64,000 bases of DNA from an uncultured Candidatus Melainabacteria bacterium. GTDB taxonomy: Bacteria; Cyanobacteriota; Vampirovibrionia; Gastranaerophilales; Gastranaerophilaceae. Under the pieces are notes generated by a model. The model saw only the letters and a program-made list of their open reading frames with translations. It did no database searches and was not told the origin of the DNA. A program made the position numbers and the translations under genes. The DNA lies in contig CAKUZB010000009.1 of assembly GCA_934717745.1 (NCBI GenBank), positions 19,686-83,685 of the forward strand, given 5' to 3'. This document shows positions 7,885 through 16,821 of this stretch, in pieces (position 1 is the stretch's first letter; every line of letters begins with the position of its first letter).

Positions 7885-9411
7885 ATGTCAAAACGTGTTT
7901 TACTATGTATAATGGACGGTTGGGGACTTACAAATGAAGCAGACTCAACAAATGCGGTTAAATTAGCAAATCCTGTTAATTTTTATAGATTGAGAGATAC
8001 AGAAAAATATACTCAAATTCATGCAGATGGTGAATATGTTGGATTGCCGGCCGGTCAAATGGGTAATAGTGAAGTTGGACATTTGAATTTAGGTGCAGGA
8101 CGTGTTGTTCACCAAGATTTATCAAAAATTAATTTGAGCATTAAAAACGGGGATTTCTTTAAAAATGAAAAATTTATGAATGCTGTCGAACATGTAAAGA
8201 AAAATGATTCAGCATTACACTTATATGGTTTAGTTTCAACCGGTGGTGTTCACTCATCATTGAACCACTTATTAGCATTAATCAAAATGGCTGCTGATAA
8301 TGGTCTTAAAAAAGTTTATGTACACGCATTTTTAGACGGTCGTGATACTCCTCCTGCAAGTGCTTGCACTTTCTTACAAACTGTAGAAGATGAATTAAAA
8401 AAATATAATCTTCCTCAAATTGCGTCAGTAATCGGCAGATACTGGATTATGGATAGAGATAATCGTTGGGAACGTGTTGAAAAAGGTTATAACTGCTTAC
8501 TTTTAGGAGAAGGTAACAAGACTGAAAATGCTATTGCAGGTGTAAAAGCATCTTATGATAACAAAATTACAGATGAATTTGTTGAACCGATTGTTTGCGG
8601 TGGTGAAGAATCAAGAATTCACGATAATGATGCAATTATTTTCTTTAACTATCGTCCTGATAGAGCAAGAGAAATCTCTAAAGCAATTAATTTTGCAGAT
8701 TTTGACGGTTTTGAAAGAAAAGCGGTTAGAAAAAATATTTACTACGTAACATTTACGCAATATGATGAAACTTTTACTTTCCCTGTTGCGTTTGAAAAAA
8801 CAAAAATGGTAAATATTTTAGGCGATGTGTTAGAAGCAAACGGTGTAAACCAATTTAGAACAGCGGAAACTGAAAAATATGCTCACGTAACATTTTTCTT
8901 CAATGGTGGTATTGAAGAACCAAACGCACACGAAACTCGTGTTTTAGTTCCATCTCCAAAAGTTGCTACTTACGATATGCAACCGGAAATGAGTGCTTAT
9001 GAAGTTTGCGACAATGTATTGAAAGCAATTGATGATGAAAAATACGGATTTATTCTTGTAAACTTTGCAAATCCTGATATGGTAGGTCATACAGGTGTTA
9101 TTGAAGCCGCAACTAAGGCTTGTAAAGTTGTTGATGAATGCGTTGGTAAAATTGCTGATAGATGTAAAGAGTACGGTGTTACAATGTTGTTGACAGCAGA
9201 CCATGGAAATGCTGAAATGATGGTTGACTCAAAAACAGGTAAACCTCATACAGCACATACAACAAATGAAGTTCCATTTATCGTAATAAATGCGGACAAA
9301 GATATTGAATTGAAATCTGATGGTGCATTATGCAACGTTGCTCCTACTGTTTTACAACTTATGGGAATTAAAAAGCCTGAAGAAATGGATTGCGACTCTT
9401 TAATTAAATAA
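7885..9411 (+). CDS. gpmI: 2,3-bisphosphoglycerate-independent phosphoglycerate mutase
   Basis: 508 residues, the usual length. It interconverts 3- and 2-phosphoglycerate in glycolysis using two Mn ions. Visible signatures are Asp11 (MDGWG), the phospho-acceptor Ser62 in MGNSEVGHLN, DGRDTPP, RYWIMDRDNRW, and the metal sites NPDMVGHTG and TADHGNAEMM. AAGGGG precedes the ATG. It is followed after 11 bases by the helicase gene and probably shares its transcript. Confidence 0.97.
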   Translation: MSKRVLLCIMDGWGLTNEADSTNAVKLANPVNFYRLRDTEKYTQIHADGEYVGLPAGQMGNSEVGHLNLGAGRVVHQDLSKINLSIKNGDFFKNEKFMNAVEHVKKNDSALHLYGLVSTGGVHSSLNHLLALIKMAADNGLKKVYVHAFLDGRDTPPASACTFLQTVEDELKKYNLPQIASVIGRYWIMDRDNRWERVEKGYNCLLLGEGNKTENAIAGVKASYDNKITDEFVEPIVCGGEESRIHDNDAIIFFNYRPDRAREISKAINFADFDGFERKAVRKNIYYVTFTQYDETFTFPVAFEKTKMVNILGDVLEANGVNQFRTAETEKYAHVTFFFNGGIEEPNAHETRVLVPSPKVATYDMQPEMSAYEVCDNVLKAIDDEKYGFILVNFANPDMVGHTGVIEAATKACKVVDECVGKIADRCKEYGVTMLLTADHGNAEMMVDSKTGKPHTAHTTNEVPFIVINADKDIELKSDGALCNVAPTVLQLMGIKKPEEMDCDSLIK

Positions 9412-9422
9412 GGATTTTTAAA

Positions 9423-12398
9423 ATGGCAGAAGCAGTAAAAGGTTTAGACATAGATTTATCTTTTAAAAAAAATAATGTTGATGAGTTATTTTTCAATTTG
9501 AGCGAAAATCCCAACGGATTTAAAAATAAAGATTTTCGTTACACTTTGAGTTTGATTTATCAAATTGTTGAAGATGAATTTGCCGGAGTGTTTTTAAGTC
9601 CAAATTCTCCTGTTAGAAATACTGACTTTTACATTGTAAATAATGCTTCAAAATTGTCATTTTTTGTAACTCCAACAAATAATTTTCAATATTATTTGAA
9701 ATCGAAAGGGTCTTTATTCCGTTGTTCTTCAAGTGTTTTAGGCACAAAAGTTGGTTATGCTTTGCCAAAAGATTTAGTTTTGGATTACTTTGGCGGATTT
9801 GGTGAAATAGTTGACTTTGAAGACTTATCTTATACATTTGTTTATTTGAATAAATTGACTCAATTTGTTATGAAACTTATTGAAAAAATGTATTTTATTC
9901 CGACAGTAAAACGTCGTGGACAAATGTTCAGGATTGTTTATGAGCCAATTATTGCAAATAATCAACTTGCAAGAATTATCAACCAATTTGAAGAAAATAT
10001 TCCTGAGGATTTGTTCATTCAAGGTGAAAAACCTAAAGATTTTGTAACTGAATTTATCTATGACTACTTAAATTACGTTATCTACAAATTTTTAGGCATT
10101 AAGGCTTATAAGTTTAAAGATGTAAAATCCGGAACTTATTTGATTAAAGATTTAGAACAAAAATCTTTGATGAAAGGCAATGATTACGCAGAAAACTTTG
10201 CTCAATGGTTTGATGAATTATATCTTGGAAAATACGATGTAATTCCATTCTTCAAGGTTAATAAGTTGAATGACGAACAATTTGAATTAAAAGTTCATAT
10301 TAAGAACAGAAAAACAGGCGAAGATGCTTTAATTGATGATTTGTATGTAAAAGACGAGGTTTTTGGTGTAAATTCTTCAGATATTGCAAGAATTGTGGAA
10401 AAACAATTGAATTACGCAACTCGTTATATGCCGGAACTTGAAACTTTATTTGAAGACGAAGAAAAATTATCATTGACACTAGATTTGGGTGAAGTTTATA
10501 AGATAATTACGCAAACTGCATATTATCTTCAAAAGGCTCAAATTGAGGTAATTCTTCCTGATGAATTGGTTAATGTTGTTGTTCCACGTGCGTCAATTAA
10601 TGCGAAAGTGAAGGCTTCTCGTTCAAACGACTTGTTGGATATTTTTAACACAACATCTTCAACTTCTTTATCGTTAGATGATATTCTTGATTTTTCTTAT
10701 GAAATTGCTCTTGGTAACGAAAAAATGTCTTTGGAAGAATTTAAAGAATTGATAAAAGATTCTAAAGGTTTAGTTAAATATAAAAACAAATACATTTTAG
10801 TTGACGAAGAAGAAAGTAAGAAATTAATCGATAAAATTTCAAATGCAAATCATAGCAAAATGACTAGAATGCAGTTAATTCACGCATCTATGTCTGGTCA
10901 ATTGGAAGAATATGATTTTGATTATGATGAAGCATTTGCAAATATCTTGAAAGATTTTACAAAACCTGTAGAAGTTACTCCACCAAAAGGTTTGAAAGGT
11001 GAATTAAGACCTTACCAACAAACAGGTTTAAAATGGTTGTGGACAAATGTTTCAAAAGGTTTTGGTTGTTGTATGGCAGATGACATGGGGTTAGGTAAAA
11101 CTATTCAAGTTATCAGTTTGATTTTGAAATTGAAAGAAGAAGGTAAACTTAAAAAACCGGTGCTTGTTGTTTGTCCAACAACATTAATGGGTAATTGGAT
11201 GAAAGAACTTCAATTATTTGCACCGGATTTGAAAGCGACAACTTATCATGGTTTGGAAAGAAAATTAGATACTAATTTTGATATAATCCTTACAACTTAT
11301 GCAATTATGAGAATTGATGTTGAAGAATTGAAGAAACATCAATGGGGAATGATTATTGTTGATGAAGCACAAAATATTAAAAATCCGGATACAGCACAAA
11401 CTTTAGCGGTTAAAATCTTAAAATCAGATGTTAAGATTGCAATGACCGGTACTCCTGTTGAAAACAGATTGACTGAGTTATGGAGTATTTTCGATTTTAT
11501 CAATGGTGGATATTTAGGTTCATTGAGAGAATTTCAAAAAAGTTATGCAATTCCTATTGAAAGGTTTAAAGAAACATCTCGTGCAACAAAATTAAAATTG
11601 TCAGTATCACCGTTTGTTTTAAGACGTTTGAAAACAGACAAACACGTTATTTCAGATTTACCTGAAAAAATGGTACTTAACGATTACTGCTACTTATCTA
11701 AGAATCAAGCAGTTCTTTATGAAAAGACTTTGAACGAAATGATGGAAAAAATCAGTGGATTTACCGGAATTAACAGACGTGGTAACATTTTCAAACTTAT
11801 TACTGCGTTGAAACAAATTTGTAACCACCCATATCAATTCTTAAAATCAGGCGATATGCACAAAGAATCTTCAGGTAAAATGGAACAATGTATTCAGTTG
11901 GTTCAAAATATTATCAATAATGATGAAAAAACTCTTATCTTTACTCAATATAAAGAAATGGGCGATATTTTGGTTCATGTTATTGAAGAAGAATGCGGAA
12001 CAACTCCGGTATTTTTCCATGGTTCATTGAACGTTAACCAACGTGAAAAAATGATTGAGGATTTCCAAAGTAATCCTGACACAAAGGTAATGATATTGTC
12101 ATTGAAAGCCGGCGGTACAGGTTTGAACTTAACAAGTGCAACAAACGTTATTCACTACGATTTGTGGTGGAATCCTGCGGTTGAAGACCAAGCAACTGAC
12201 CGTACATACCGTATCGGACAAGACAAAAATGTTATGGTTCACAGACTTATTACCCTTGGTACTTTCGAAGAAAAAATTGATGAAATGCTTAAATCTAAGA
12301 AAGAACTTGCAGATATGGCTGTTTACGAAGGTGAAAAGATTATCACAGAACTTTCAGACCAAGAAATCTACGACATTTTTACTTTGTCGGCTCAATAA
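9423..12398 (+). CDS. SNF2-family DNA-dependent ATPase (Rad54-like helicase)
   Basis: 991 residues. The C-terminal half is a complete SNF2 motor: motif I DDMGLGKTIQ, motif II VDEAQNIKN (DEAQ box), motif III MTGTPVENRL, then helicase C with FHGSLNVNQREKM, SLKAGGTGLNLTSA and the closing DQATDRTYRIGQ. The first 500 residues contain no domain I can name; bacterial homologues often have a zinc-binding SWIM region there, but I see no CxCx motif. These proteins translocate on duplex DNA and remodel bound proteins. Substrate is unknown. It lies 11 bases after gpmI and probably shares its transcript. Confidence 0.9.
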   Translation: MAEAVKGLDIDLSFKKNNVDELFFNLSENPNGFKNKDFRYTLSLIYQIVEDEFAGVFLSPNSPVRNTDFYIVNNASKLSFFVTPTNNFQYYLKSKGSLFRCSSSVLGTKVGYALPKDLVLDYFGGFGEIVDFEDLSYTFVYLNKLTQFVMKLIEKMYFIPTVKRRGQMFRIVYEPIIANNQLARIINQFEENIPEDLFIQGEKPKDFVTEFIYDYLNYVIYKFLGIKAYKFKDVKSGTYLIKDLEQKSLMKGNDYAENFAQWFDELYLGKYDVIPFFKVNKLNDEQFELKVHIKNRKTGEDALIDDLYVKDEVFGVNSSDIARIVEKQLNYATRYMPELETLFEDEEKLSLTLDLGEVYKIITQTAYYLQKAQIEVILPDELVNVVVPRASINAKVKASRSNDLLDIFNTTSSTSLSLDDILDFSYEIALGNEKMSLEEFKELIKDSKGLVKYKNKYILVDEEESKKLIDKISNANHSKMTRMQLIHASMSGQLEEYDFDYDEAFANILKDFTKPVEVTPPKGLKGELRPYQQTGLKWLWTNVSKGFGCCMADDMGLGKTIQVISLILKLKEEGKLKKPVLVVCPTTLMGNWMKELQLFAPDLKATTYHGLERKLDTNFDIILTTYAIMRIDVEELKKHQWGMIIVDEAQNIKNPDTAQTLAVKILKSDVKIAMTGTPVENRLTELWSIFDFINGGYLGSLREFQKSYAIPIERFKETSRATKLKLSVSPFVLRRLKTDKHVISDLPEKMVLNDYCYLSKNQAVLYEKTLNEMMEKISGFTGINRRGNIFKLITALKQICNHPYQFLKSGDMHKESSGKMEQCIQLVQNIINNDEKTLIFTQYKEMGDILVHVIEEECGTTPVFFHGSLNVNQREKMIEDFQSNPDTKVMILSLKAGGTGLNLTSATNVIHYDLWWNPAVEDQATDRTYRIGQDKNVMVHRLITLGTFEEKIDEMLKSKKELADMAVYEGEKIITELSDQEIYDIFTLSAQ

Positions 12399-12478
12399 TT
12401 TTGTAATAAATTTTTAAAATAAAGCAATTTTCTTGCCTCAAAATACTTTACATGGATATAAAAGTGTTTTGTGTGTAA

Positions 12479-13684
12479 ATGATTATTAATAGTTCTAAAA
12501 ATTTTATACAGCCAAATTTTACGGCAAATGTTATGCCAAAAAATTGTGCTGAATATATTGATAAGAAATTAAAAACAGCAAAAACTGTTGATATTTTCTG
12601 CCACAATTCAAGTGATGAGGATACTTTTAATAGTGCAAAAGCAATGTATTCGTACTTGAAAGGTCAAGGAATTACACCAAGACTTGTTGTATCAGGTGGT
12701 AGAGAAAATTATCAATATGATGTGAAAAAATTTAATATTATTCAAGCAAATGACGTATCGGATAATACTAAAAAAGCCGATATGGCTTTATGCGTAGATT
12801 TTAGTTCACCAACAAGAGTTCCGCATAATGTTTTGAATTACATTAACAGTTATGGTTCAAATATTGTTGGATTTGACCACCACAATGATCCGGAAGTTGT
12901 GGTAAAAGACTATAATAAAATTACACAAGCATACGCACGAAATCAAAAAATGCCGGAATTAAATGCAAAAGATTATTACATTGATTCTTCTGCAAAATCA
13001 AATTGTGCAATTATTTCAAGATTTTTTGATGCTATAGGACACAAAACATCACGAGAAGAAGCACGTTCATTGTTTGCGGGTATGTATGATGACACTTCAA
13101 AAGACGGTATTACAAAAGTTGGAAAACTTGGACAAATTCGTGTTACCAGAAATGCTAATGATAATGGCAATACAAGAGAAGTTATGAAAAATGTTCTAAA
13201 TAAAATGAATGTTTTTGATAAACTTACTGTTTTAAAACATTTTGCAGACAAAACAAAATTGACAGATAAAGAGATTTCTTTTTCTAAAACTTTAAAAAAC
13301 AAAACACAATATTCAAACAATGGCAAATTTGCTTATATTGAAATCTCACCGCAAGATAAAGAGTGGGAAGAACTTGGCAAAGATACAGTTCGCTCAACAA
13401 AAGTTCTTCAACAATATAGAAAAGATGCCCTTGAAAAAGGTAATGTAGATGCTGTTGCTGTATTTTATCCTACAAATGCCGGCATTTACAAAATGAGCAT
13501 TCAAACAAAAGAGGATTACGCAAAACAAATAATTGATAATATTAAAGCAACATCTTGCCCTGATTTGATTGCAGGCGGACACGAGAACCGTAGTGGCGGA
13601 ACTATTGAAACACAAGACGTTCAAAAATGTCATGAATGGGTTAACTTGTTCAAGCAGTCTGCTGACGAAGTTTTAGGAAAATAG
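12479..13684 (+). CDS. DHH/DHHA1-family phosphoesterase (NrnA-like)
   Basis: 401 residues. DHH superfamily motifs: CHNSSDEDTFNS in the place of the usual HxxPDGDxxGS, DMALCVDFSS (motif II), GFDHHNDP (the DHH motif) and the DHHA1 signature AGGHENRSGG near the C-terminus. Relatives degrade short oligoribonucleotides, pAp or cyclic dinucleotides. The altered first motif (SDED) and about 60 extra residues leave the substrate open. The N-terminus (IQPNFTANVMP) is a short disordered tail typical of several proteins in this window. No ribosome site is visible. The stop abuts the stop of the convergent gene with no spacer. Confidence 0.8.
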   Translation: MIINSSKNFIQPNFTANVMPKNCAEYIDKKLKTAKTVDIFCHNSSDEDTFNSAKAMYSYLKGQGITPRLVVSGGRENYQYDVKKFNIIQANDVSDNTKKADMALCVDFSSPTRVPHNVLNYINSYGSNIVGFDHHNDPEVVVKDYNKITQAYARNQKMPELNAKDYYIDSSAKSNCAIISRFFDAIGHKTSREEARSLFAGMYDDTSKDGITKVGKLGQIRVTRNANDNGNTREVMKNVLNKMNVFDKLTVLKHFADKTKLTDKEISFSKTLKNKTQYSNNGKFAYIEISPQDKEWEELGKDTVRSTKVLQQYRKDALEKGNVDAVAVFYPTNAGIYKMSIQTKEDYAKQIIDNIKATSCPDLIAGGHENRSGGTIETQDVQKCHEWVNLFKQSADEVLGK

Positions 13685-14803
13685 TTAGCGTTTTAATTCT
13701 TTTTTCAAGAATTTTATTATGCCTGTGTTAATGTTTTTATTCACAATTTTCACAAGGTCTTTGTTTGCTGTATTTGTGTATTCTGTGAATAAATTTTTGT
13801 CCTCAGGGTTGTTTATAAACACTTTCCATATGTTTGAAACTTGTTTTCTATAATAATCTGAGCCTAAAGTTTCAAAATTTTCATTTCTAACGTCGTATTC
13901 AATAGTGAAAGTTAGGGCTTGTTTTGACATTTTGTGAGGATTAAAGTCGTCTTTAATGTGAATTGGATGTTGGTAAAAAACTAAGTCGGGCTTGAATGCG
14001 TGAATACAAGCCAATTCTTTTGTTTCTCTATCAATACCGTCAATCACTTTTGTATCAAAACTGTTAAAAAAGTCGACAAATCTTTGCATTCTGGCTTCGT
14101 CAATATCTTCAGATTCAAGCAAGTTGTCTTGAATTACGATGATTGGGAACACTTGAAAATCTTTGTCAAAATATAATAAATTATACAATCCCATAAATTC
14201 TGTGTGTGCAATATCAGAGCATATAAACACAGTTCTAATTGGTTTATCAGATTTTTTTATCTTTGTTAATTTTTTTATATAGTTTGCTTTTGAAATTAAT
14301 TCTTCTGCTGTGCAACTAAATGAATATTGAATTGTTGTAAAAATATTTTTGCTTGCTAATAAGTATTCAAAAACAGATTTTTGCTTATAAACAAAGTTTT
14401 TAAAATGTTCTGTAAAAGGAATTTGAATTAATTTTTCTATTTTTACAGATTTTTTTACATAACAATTGCTTCTTAAAAATTTTGAAGTTTTTTCAAATAA
14501 AATGTTTGTATCTAAAATTACACTGAAATTTAACGCTCTAAGAGCAAGCGGTTTGTATAGATTAAACCCTTTATATTCTTTTATCGAGTCATCTTGAATA
14601 CGAGAATCACTTATACCGATAACGTTAAGGTAATCTTTGATATTGTAGTTATCAAGGATTGCGTCTAAAAGTAAGCCAACACCAAAAAGTACAACTTTTT
14701 TGTCTGCGTATTTATCTCTTAAAATTTCTAATTTTCTATCAAAATCGATTGATTTTAAATAATCGATATAAGAAAGGTATTCTTCGTTAATTTTCGTATT
14801 CAT
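13685..14803 (-). CDS. Uncharacterised polysaccharide-operon protein
   Basis: 372 residues. The N-terminal third contains a nucleotide-binding-like KKVVLFGVGLLLDAI segment and VIGISDSRI, as in two-domain sugar-modifying proteins. The C-terminal half (IRTVFICSDIAHTEFMG, AFKPDLVFYQHPIH) resembles a GT-B type fold seen near CDP-glycerol glycerophosphotransferases, but I cannot confirm the family. It is the last gene of a minus-strand operon: its ATG lies inside the end of glf (17-base overlap), so the two are translationally coupled. A role in decorating a galactofuranose-containing surface polymer is inference from context. Confidence 0.6.
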   Translation of the reverse strand: MNTKINEEYLSYIDYLKSIDFDRKLEILRDKYADKKVVLFGVGLLLDAILDNYNIKDYLNVIGISDSRIQDDSIKEYKGFNLYKPLALRALNFSVILDTNILFEKTSKFLRSNCYVKKSVKIEKLIQIPFTEHFKNFVYKQKSVFEYLLASKNIFTTIQYSFSCTAEELISKANYIKKLTKIKKSDKPIRTVFICSDIAHTEFMGLYNLLYFDKDFQVFPIIVIQDNLLESEDIDEARMQRFVDFFNSFDTKVIDGIDRETKELACIHAFKPDLVFYQHPIHIKDDFNPHKMSKQALTFTIEYDVRNENFETLGSDYYRKQVSNIWKVFINNPEDKNLFTEYTNTANKDLVKIVNKNINTGIIKFLKKELKR

Positions 14804-15989
14804 CTGTTTTGTTATCGCTTTCCTCTAAAGGTTCTTCTTCAACGACTATAACGTCTTCTTCAACAAAATTTGAATTCATCAAAGAGGCTACAGTTTCAAA
14901 TGCACGTCTTACAAGTTCGTCTGATTCATAATATTTAAATTCGCCCAAACGACCCGCAAAGAAGATGTTTTCAAGGTCGCTGGCATCTTCTAAATATTTT
15001 GCAAATACTTCATTTGAAACGACATTATGTATAGGATAAAATCTTTCATTTTTACCCAATTCAAACTCTTCAATGTATTCTTTACCAAGAATTTCTTTGT
15101 TTTTATTGTAAATTCTGTCATCTAAAATATGTGCAAAGAAGTTACCTCGAATGAAATCATAATCATATGGGAAGTTATATGTTCCATTGTAGCAATTTGG
15201 TGTAATCTTGTTTTCGATTTCCATTTTTACACTTCTGTATGGTAATTCGCCATGTTTATAATCAAAGTATTCGTCAATAGAACCTGTGTAGAAAATTCTA
15301 TCAAATTTCTTAGGATTAATATCTGCAAAATCTGTATTTAATTTAAGTTTGATGTTTTTGTTGCTTTTTAAAATATTTTCAATTAAATGTGTCCAGCCAT
15401 TTTCCGGCATGGCAACATATTTTTCTTTGTAATATCTATTATCAGTGCTTATGTAAAATGGATAGTAAGTATCTGCACATTCAGGAAGTGCATCTTCTTC
15501 TATTCCCCATTGTTTCATTGTATATGGCTTAAATACGTTTTCGTAGAAATAATTAGATAAGAATTTTAAGTCTTCGTCCATCTTTCTGTACATTTCAGCA
15601 AGAGTAATTTGTCTATTATAACCAAATTTTGCGATTAATTTATTTATTAAAGTTTTTGCAAAATCTTCTGGAAATAATTGTTCAATTGTATTTAAACATA
15701 ACGGCATATCAACATTTATGCCTTGAACTCTAACTGCCGGTCTGAAAGTTGTAGGTAATAAATTTGTAAATTTTGATAGGTAATCCCAAATGTATTTGTC
15801 TTCTGTGTGCAAAAAGTTTACGTGTCTGGCGTGGACAATAATGTTAGATTCTTTGTCTACGTAATCATAGTGCATTCCACCAACATGTGATGCTCTATCA
15901 ATAACTGTAACTTCTTCTCGAAGCATTGTTGCAATTCTTTCTGCAATAATTGCACCGGTTAAACCTGCACCAACTACTAAATTTTTCAT
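14787..15989 (-). CDS. glf: UDP-galactopyranose mutase
   Basis: 400 residues. The N-terminal FAD-binding Rossmann motif is VVGAGLTGAIIAERIA with VIDRASHVGGMHYD. The central region has KQWGIEEDALPE, and the C-terminal flavin loop is FFAGRLGEFKYYESDELVRRA. The enzyme converts UDP-galactopyranose to UDP-galactofuranose, the donor for galactofuranose in cell-surface glycans. The start is fixed by AGGAG nine bases upstream. An acidic C-terminal tail (VVEEEPLEESDNKTDEYEN) is longer than in most homologues. It is the middle gene of the operon, after the glycosyltransferase. Confidence 0.95.
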   Translation of the reverse strand: MKNLVVGAGLTGAIIAERIATMLREEVTVIDRASHVGGMHYDYVDKESNIIVHARHVNFLHTEDKYIWDYLSKFTNLLPTTFRPAVRVQGINVDMPLCLNTIEQLFPEDFAKTLINKLIAKFGYNRQITLAEMYRKMDEDLKFLSNYFYENVFKPYTMKQWGIEEDALPECADTYYPFYISTDNRYYKEKYVAMPENGWTHLIENILKSNKNIKLKLNTDFADINPKKFDRIFYTGSIDEYFDYKHGELPYRSVKMEIENKITPNCYNGTYNFPYDYDFIRGNFFAHILDDRIYNKNKEILGKEYIEEFELGKNERFYPIHNVVSNEVFAKYLEDASDLENIFFAGRLGEFKYYESDELVRRAFETVASLMNSNFVEEDVIVVEEEPLEESDNKTDEYEN

Positions 15990-16041
15990 TTTTCACTCCT
16001 ATCTGGAAATTAATTTATCATGGACTTGCTATATATTCAAA

Positions 16042-16728
16042 TTAGTCGGTAAACCTAAATTTTACCAAAGCCCAAAGAGCATGGAAGCCGTCTTTCCAAG
16101 TGATTTTCTTACCTTCTGCATATTCTCTGCCGTAGTAAGAAATAGGTAATTCGTATAATCTGGCACCTTTTTTCAAAACTTTGGCAGTAATTTCAGGTTC
16201 AAAATCAAATCTGTTTGACTTAATTTCTACATTTTTTATAAAATCAGCCTTGAAAGCCTTATAACAAGTTTCCATATCAGTTAGAGTTGTGTTGTATAAA
16301 ATGTTTGTTACGAACGTAAGCAATTTGTTTCCAAGTAAATGGTGGAACATAAATGCTCTTGACGGTTTTCCGCCATTTAGACGTGTTCCGTATGCAACAT
16401 CAGCCTTGTCATCTAAAATTAATTGAATTAAATCTTTGTAATCAACAGGGTCGTATTCCAAGTCTGCATCTTGAATAATAATTATATCTCCTGTTGCTTC
16501 TTTTAAACCTGTACGAAGTGCTGCACCTTTACCTTGATTTACATCATGATACAAAACTTTATATGGTAAAGTTGGGTAAATTTCCTTTGTTCCGTCAGTT
16601 GAATAATCGTCAATTAAAATAATTTCTTTTTCTAGTCCGCAGAAATCAGTGTTTTCAACCTTTTCTAGGATTTTTTTTAAGGTATCAACTTCGTTGTATA
16701 CCGGAATTAAGATTGTTATTTTGTTCAA
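16042..16728 (-). CDS. Family 2 glycosyltransferase (DPM1/polyprenyl-phosphate type)
   Basis: 228 residues from a TTG start at 16728, which has GGAGA nine bases upstream. Motifs are TILIPVYNEVDTL, EIILIDDYSTDGT, VNQGKGAALRTGL and the metal site IIQDADLEYDP. This pattern is that of cytoplasmic glycosyltransferases that charge polyprenyl phosphate or build surface glycans. An in-frame ATG at 16821 would add 31 residues with a hydrophobic stretch, but it would lie directly back to back with the divergent gene's ATG, inside that gene's promoter and ribosome site, so I prefer the TTG. It is the first gene of the glf operon. Confidence 0.85.
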   Translation of the reverse strand: MNKITILIPVYNEVDTLKKILEKVENTDFCGLEKEIILIDDYSTDGTKEIYPTLPYKVLYHDVNQGKGAALRTGLKEATGDIIIIQDADLEYDPVDYKDLIQLILDDKADVAYGTRLNGGKPSRAFMFHHLLGNKLLTFVTNILYNTTLTDMETCYKAFKADFIKNVEIKSNRFDFEPEITAKVLKKGARLYELPISYYGREYAEGKKITWKDGFHALWALVKFRFTD

Positions 16729-16763
16729 GTTTGTATCTCCGTTTCTTCTTTTAAAAAAATATT

Positions 16764-16792
16764 TTGAAATATTACAATATATATTGTACAAT
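16764..16792 (+). promoter_or_regulatory. Promoter of the HD-GYP/TPR/regulator operon
   Basis: TTGAAA at 16764-16769, a 17-base spacer and TACAAT at 16787-16792. The downstream gene has AAAGG before its ATG at 16822. The same 93 bases must also hold the divergent promoter of the polysaccharide operon. Confidence 0.6.
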
Positions 16793-16821
16793 AAAAATAG
16801 AATAATTATAAAGGTAATCAT

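Noticed and set aside
13682..13687. Frameshift or fusion between the DHH gene and its convergent neighbour
   Set aside because: The two stops simply abut on opposite strands; both genes are complete.
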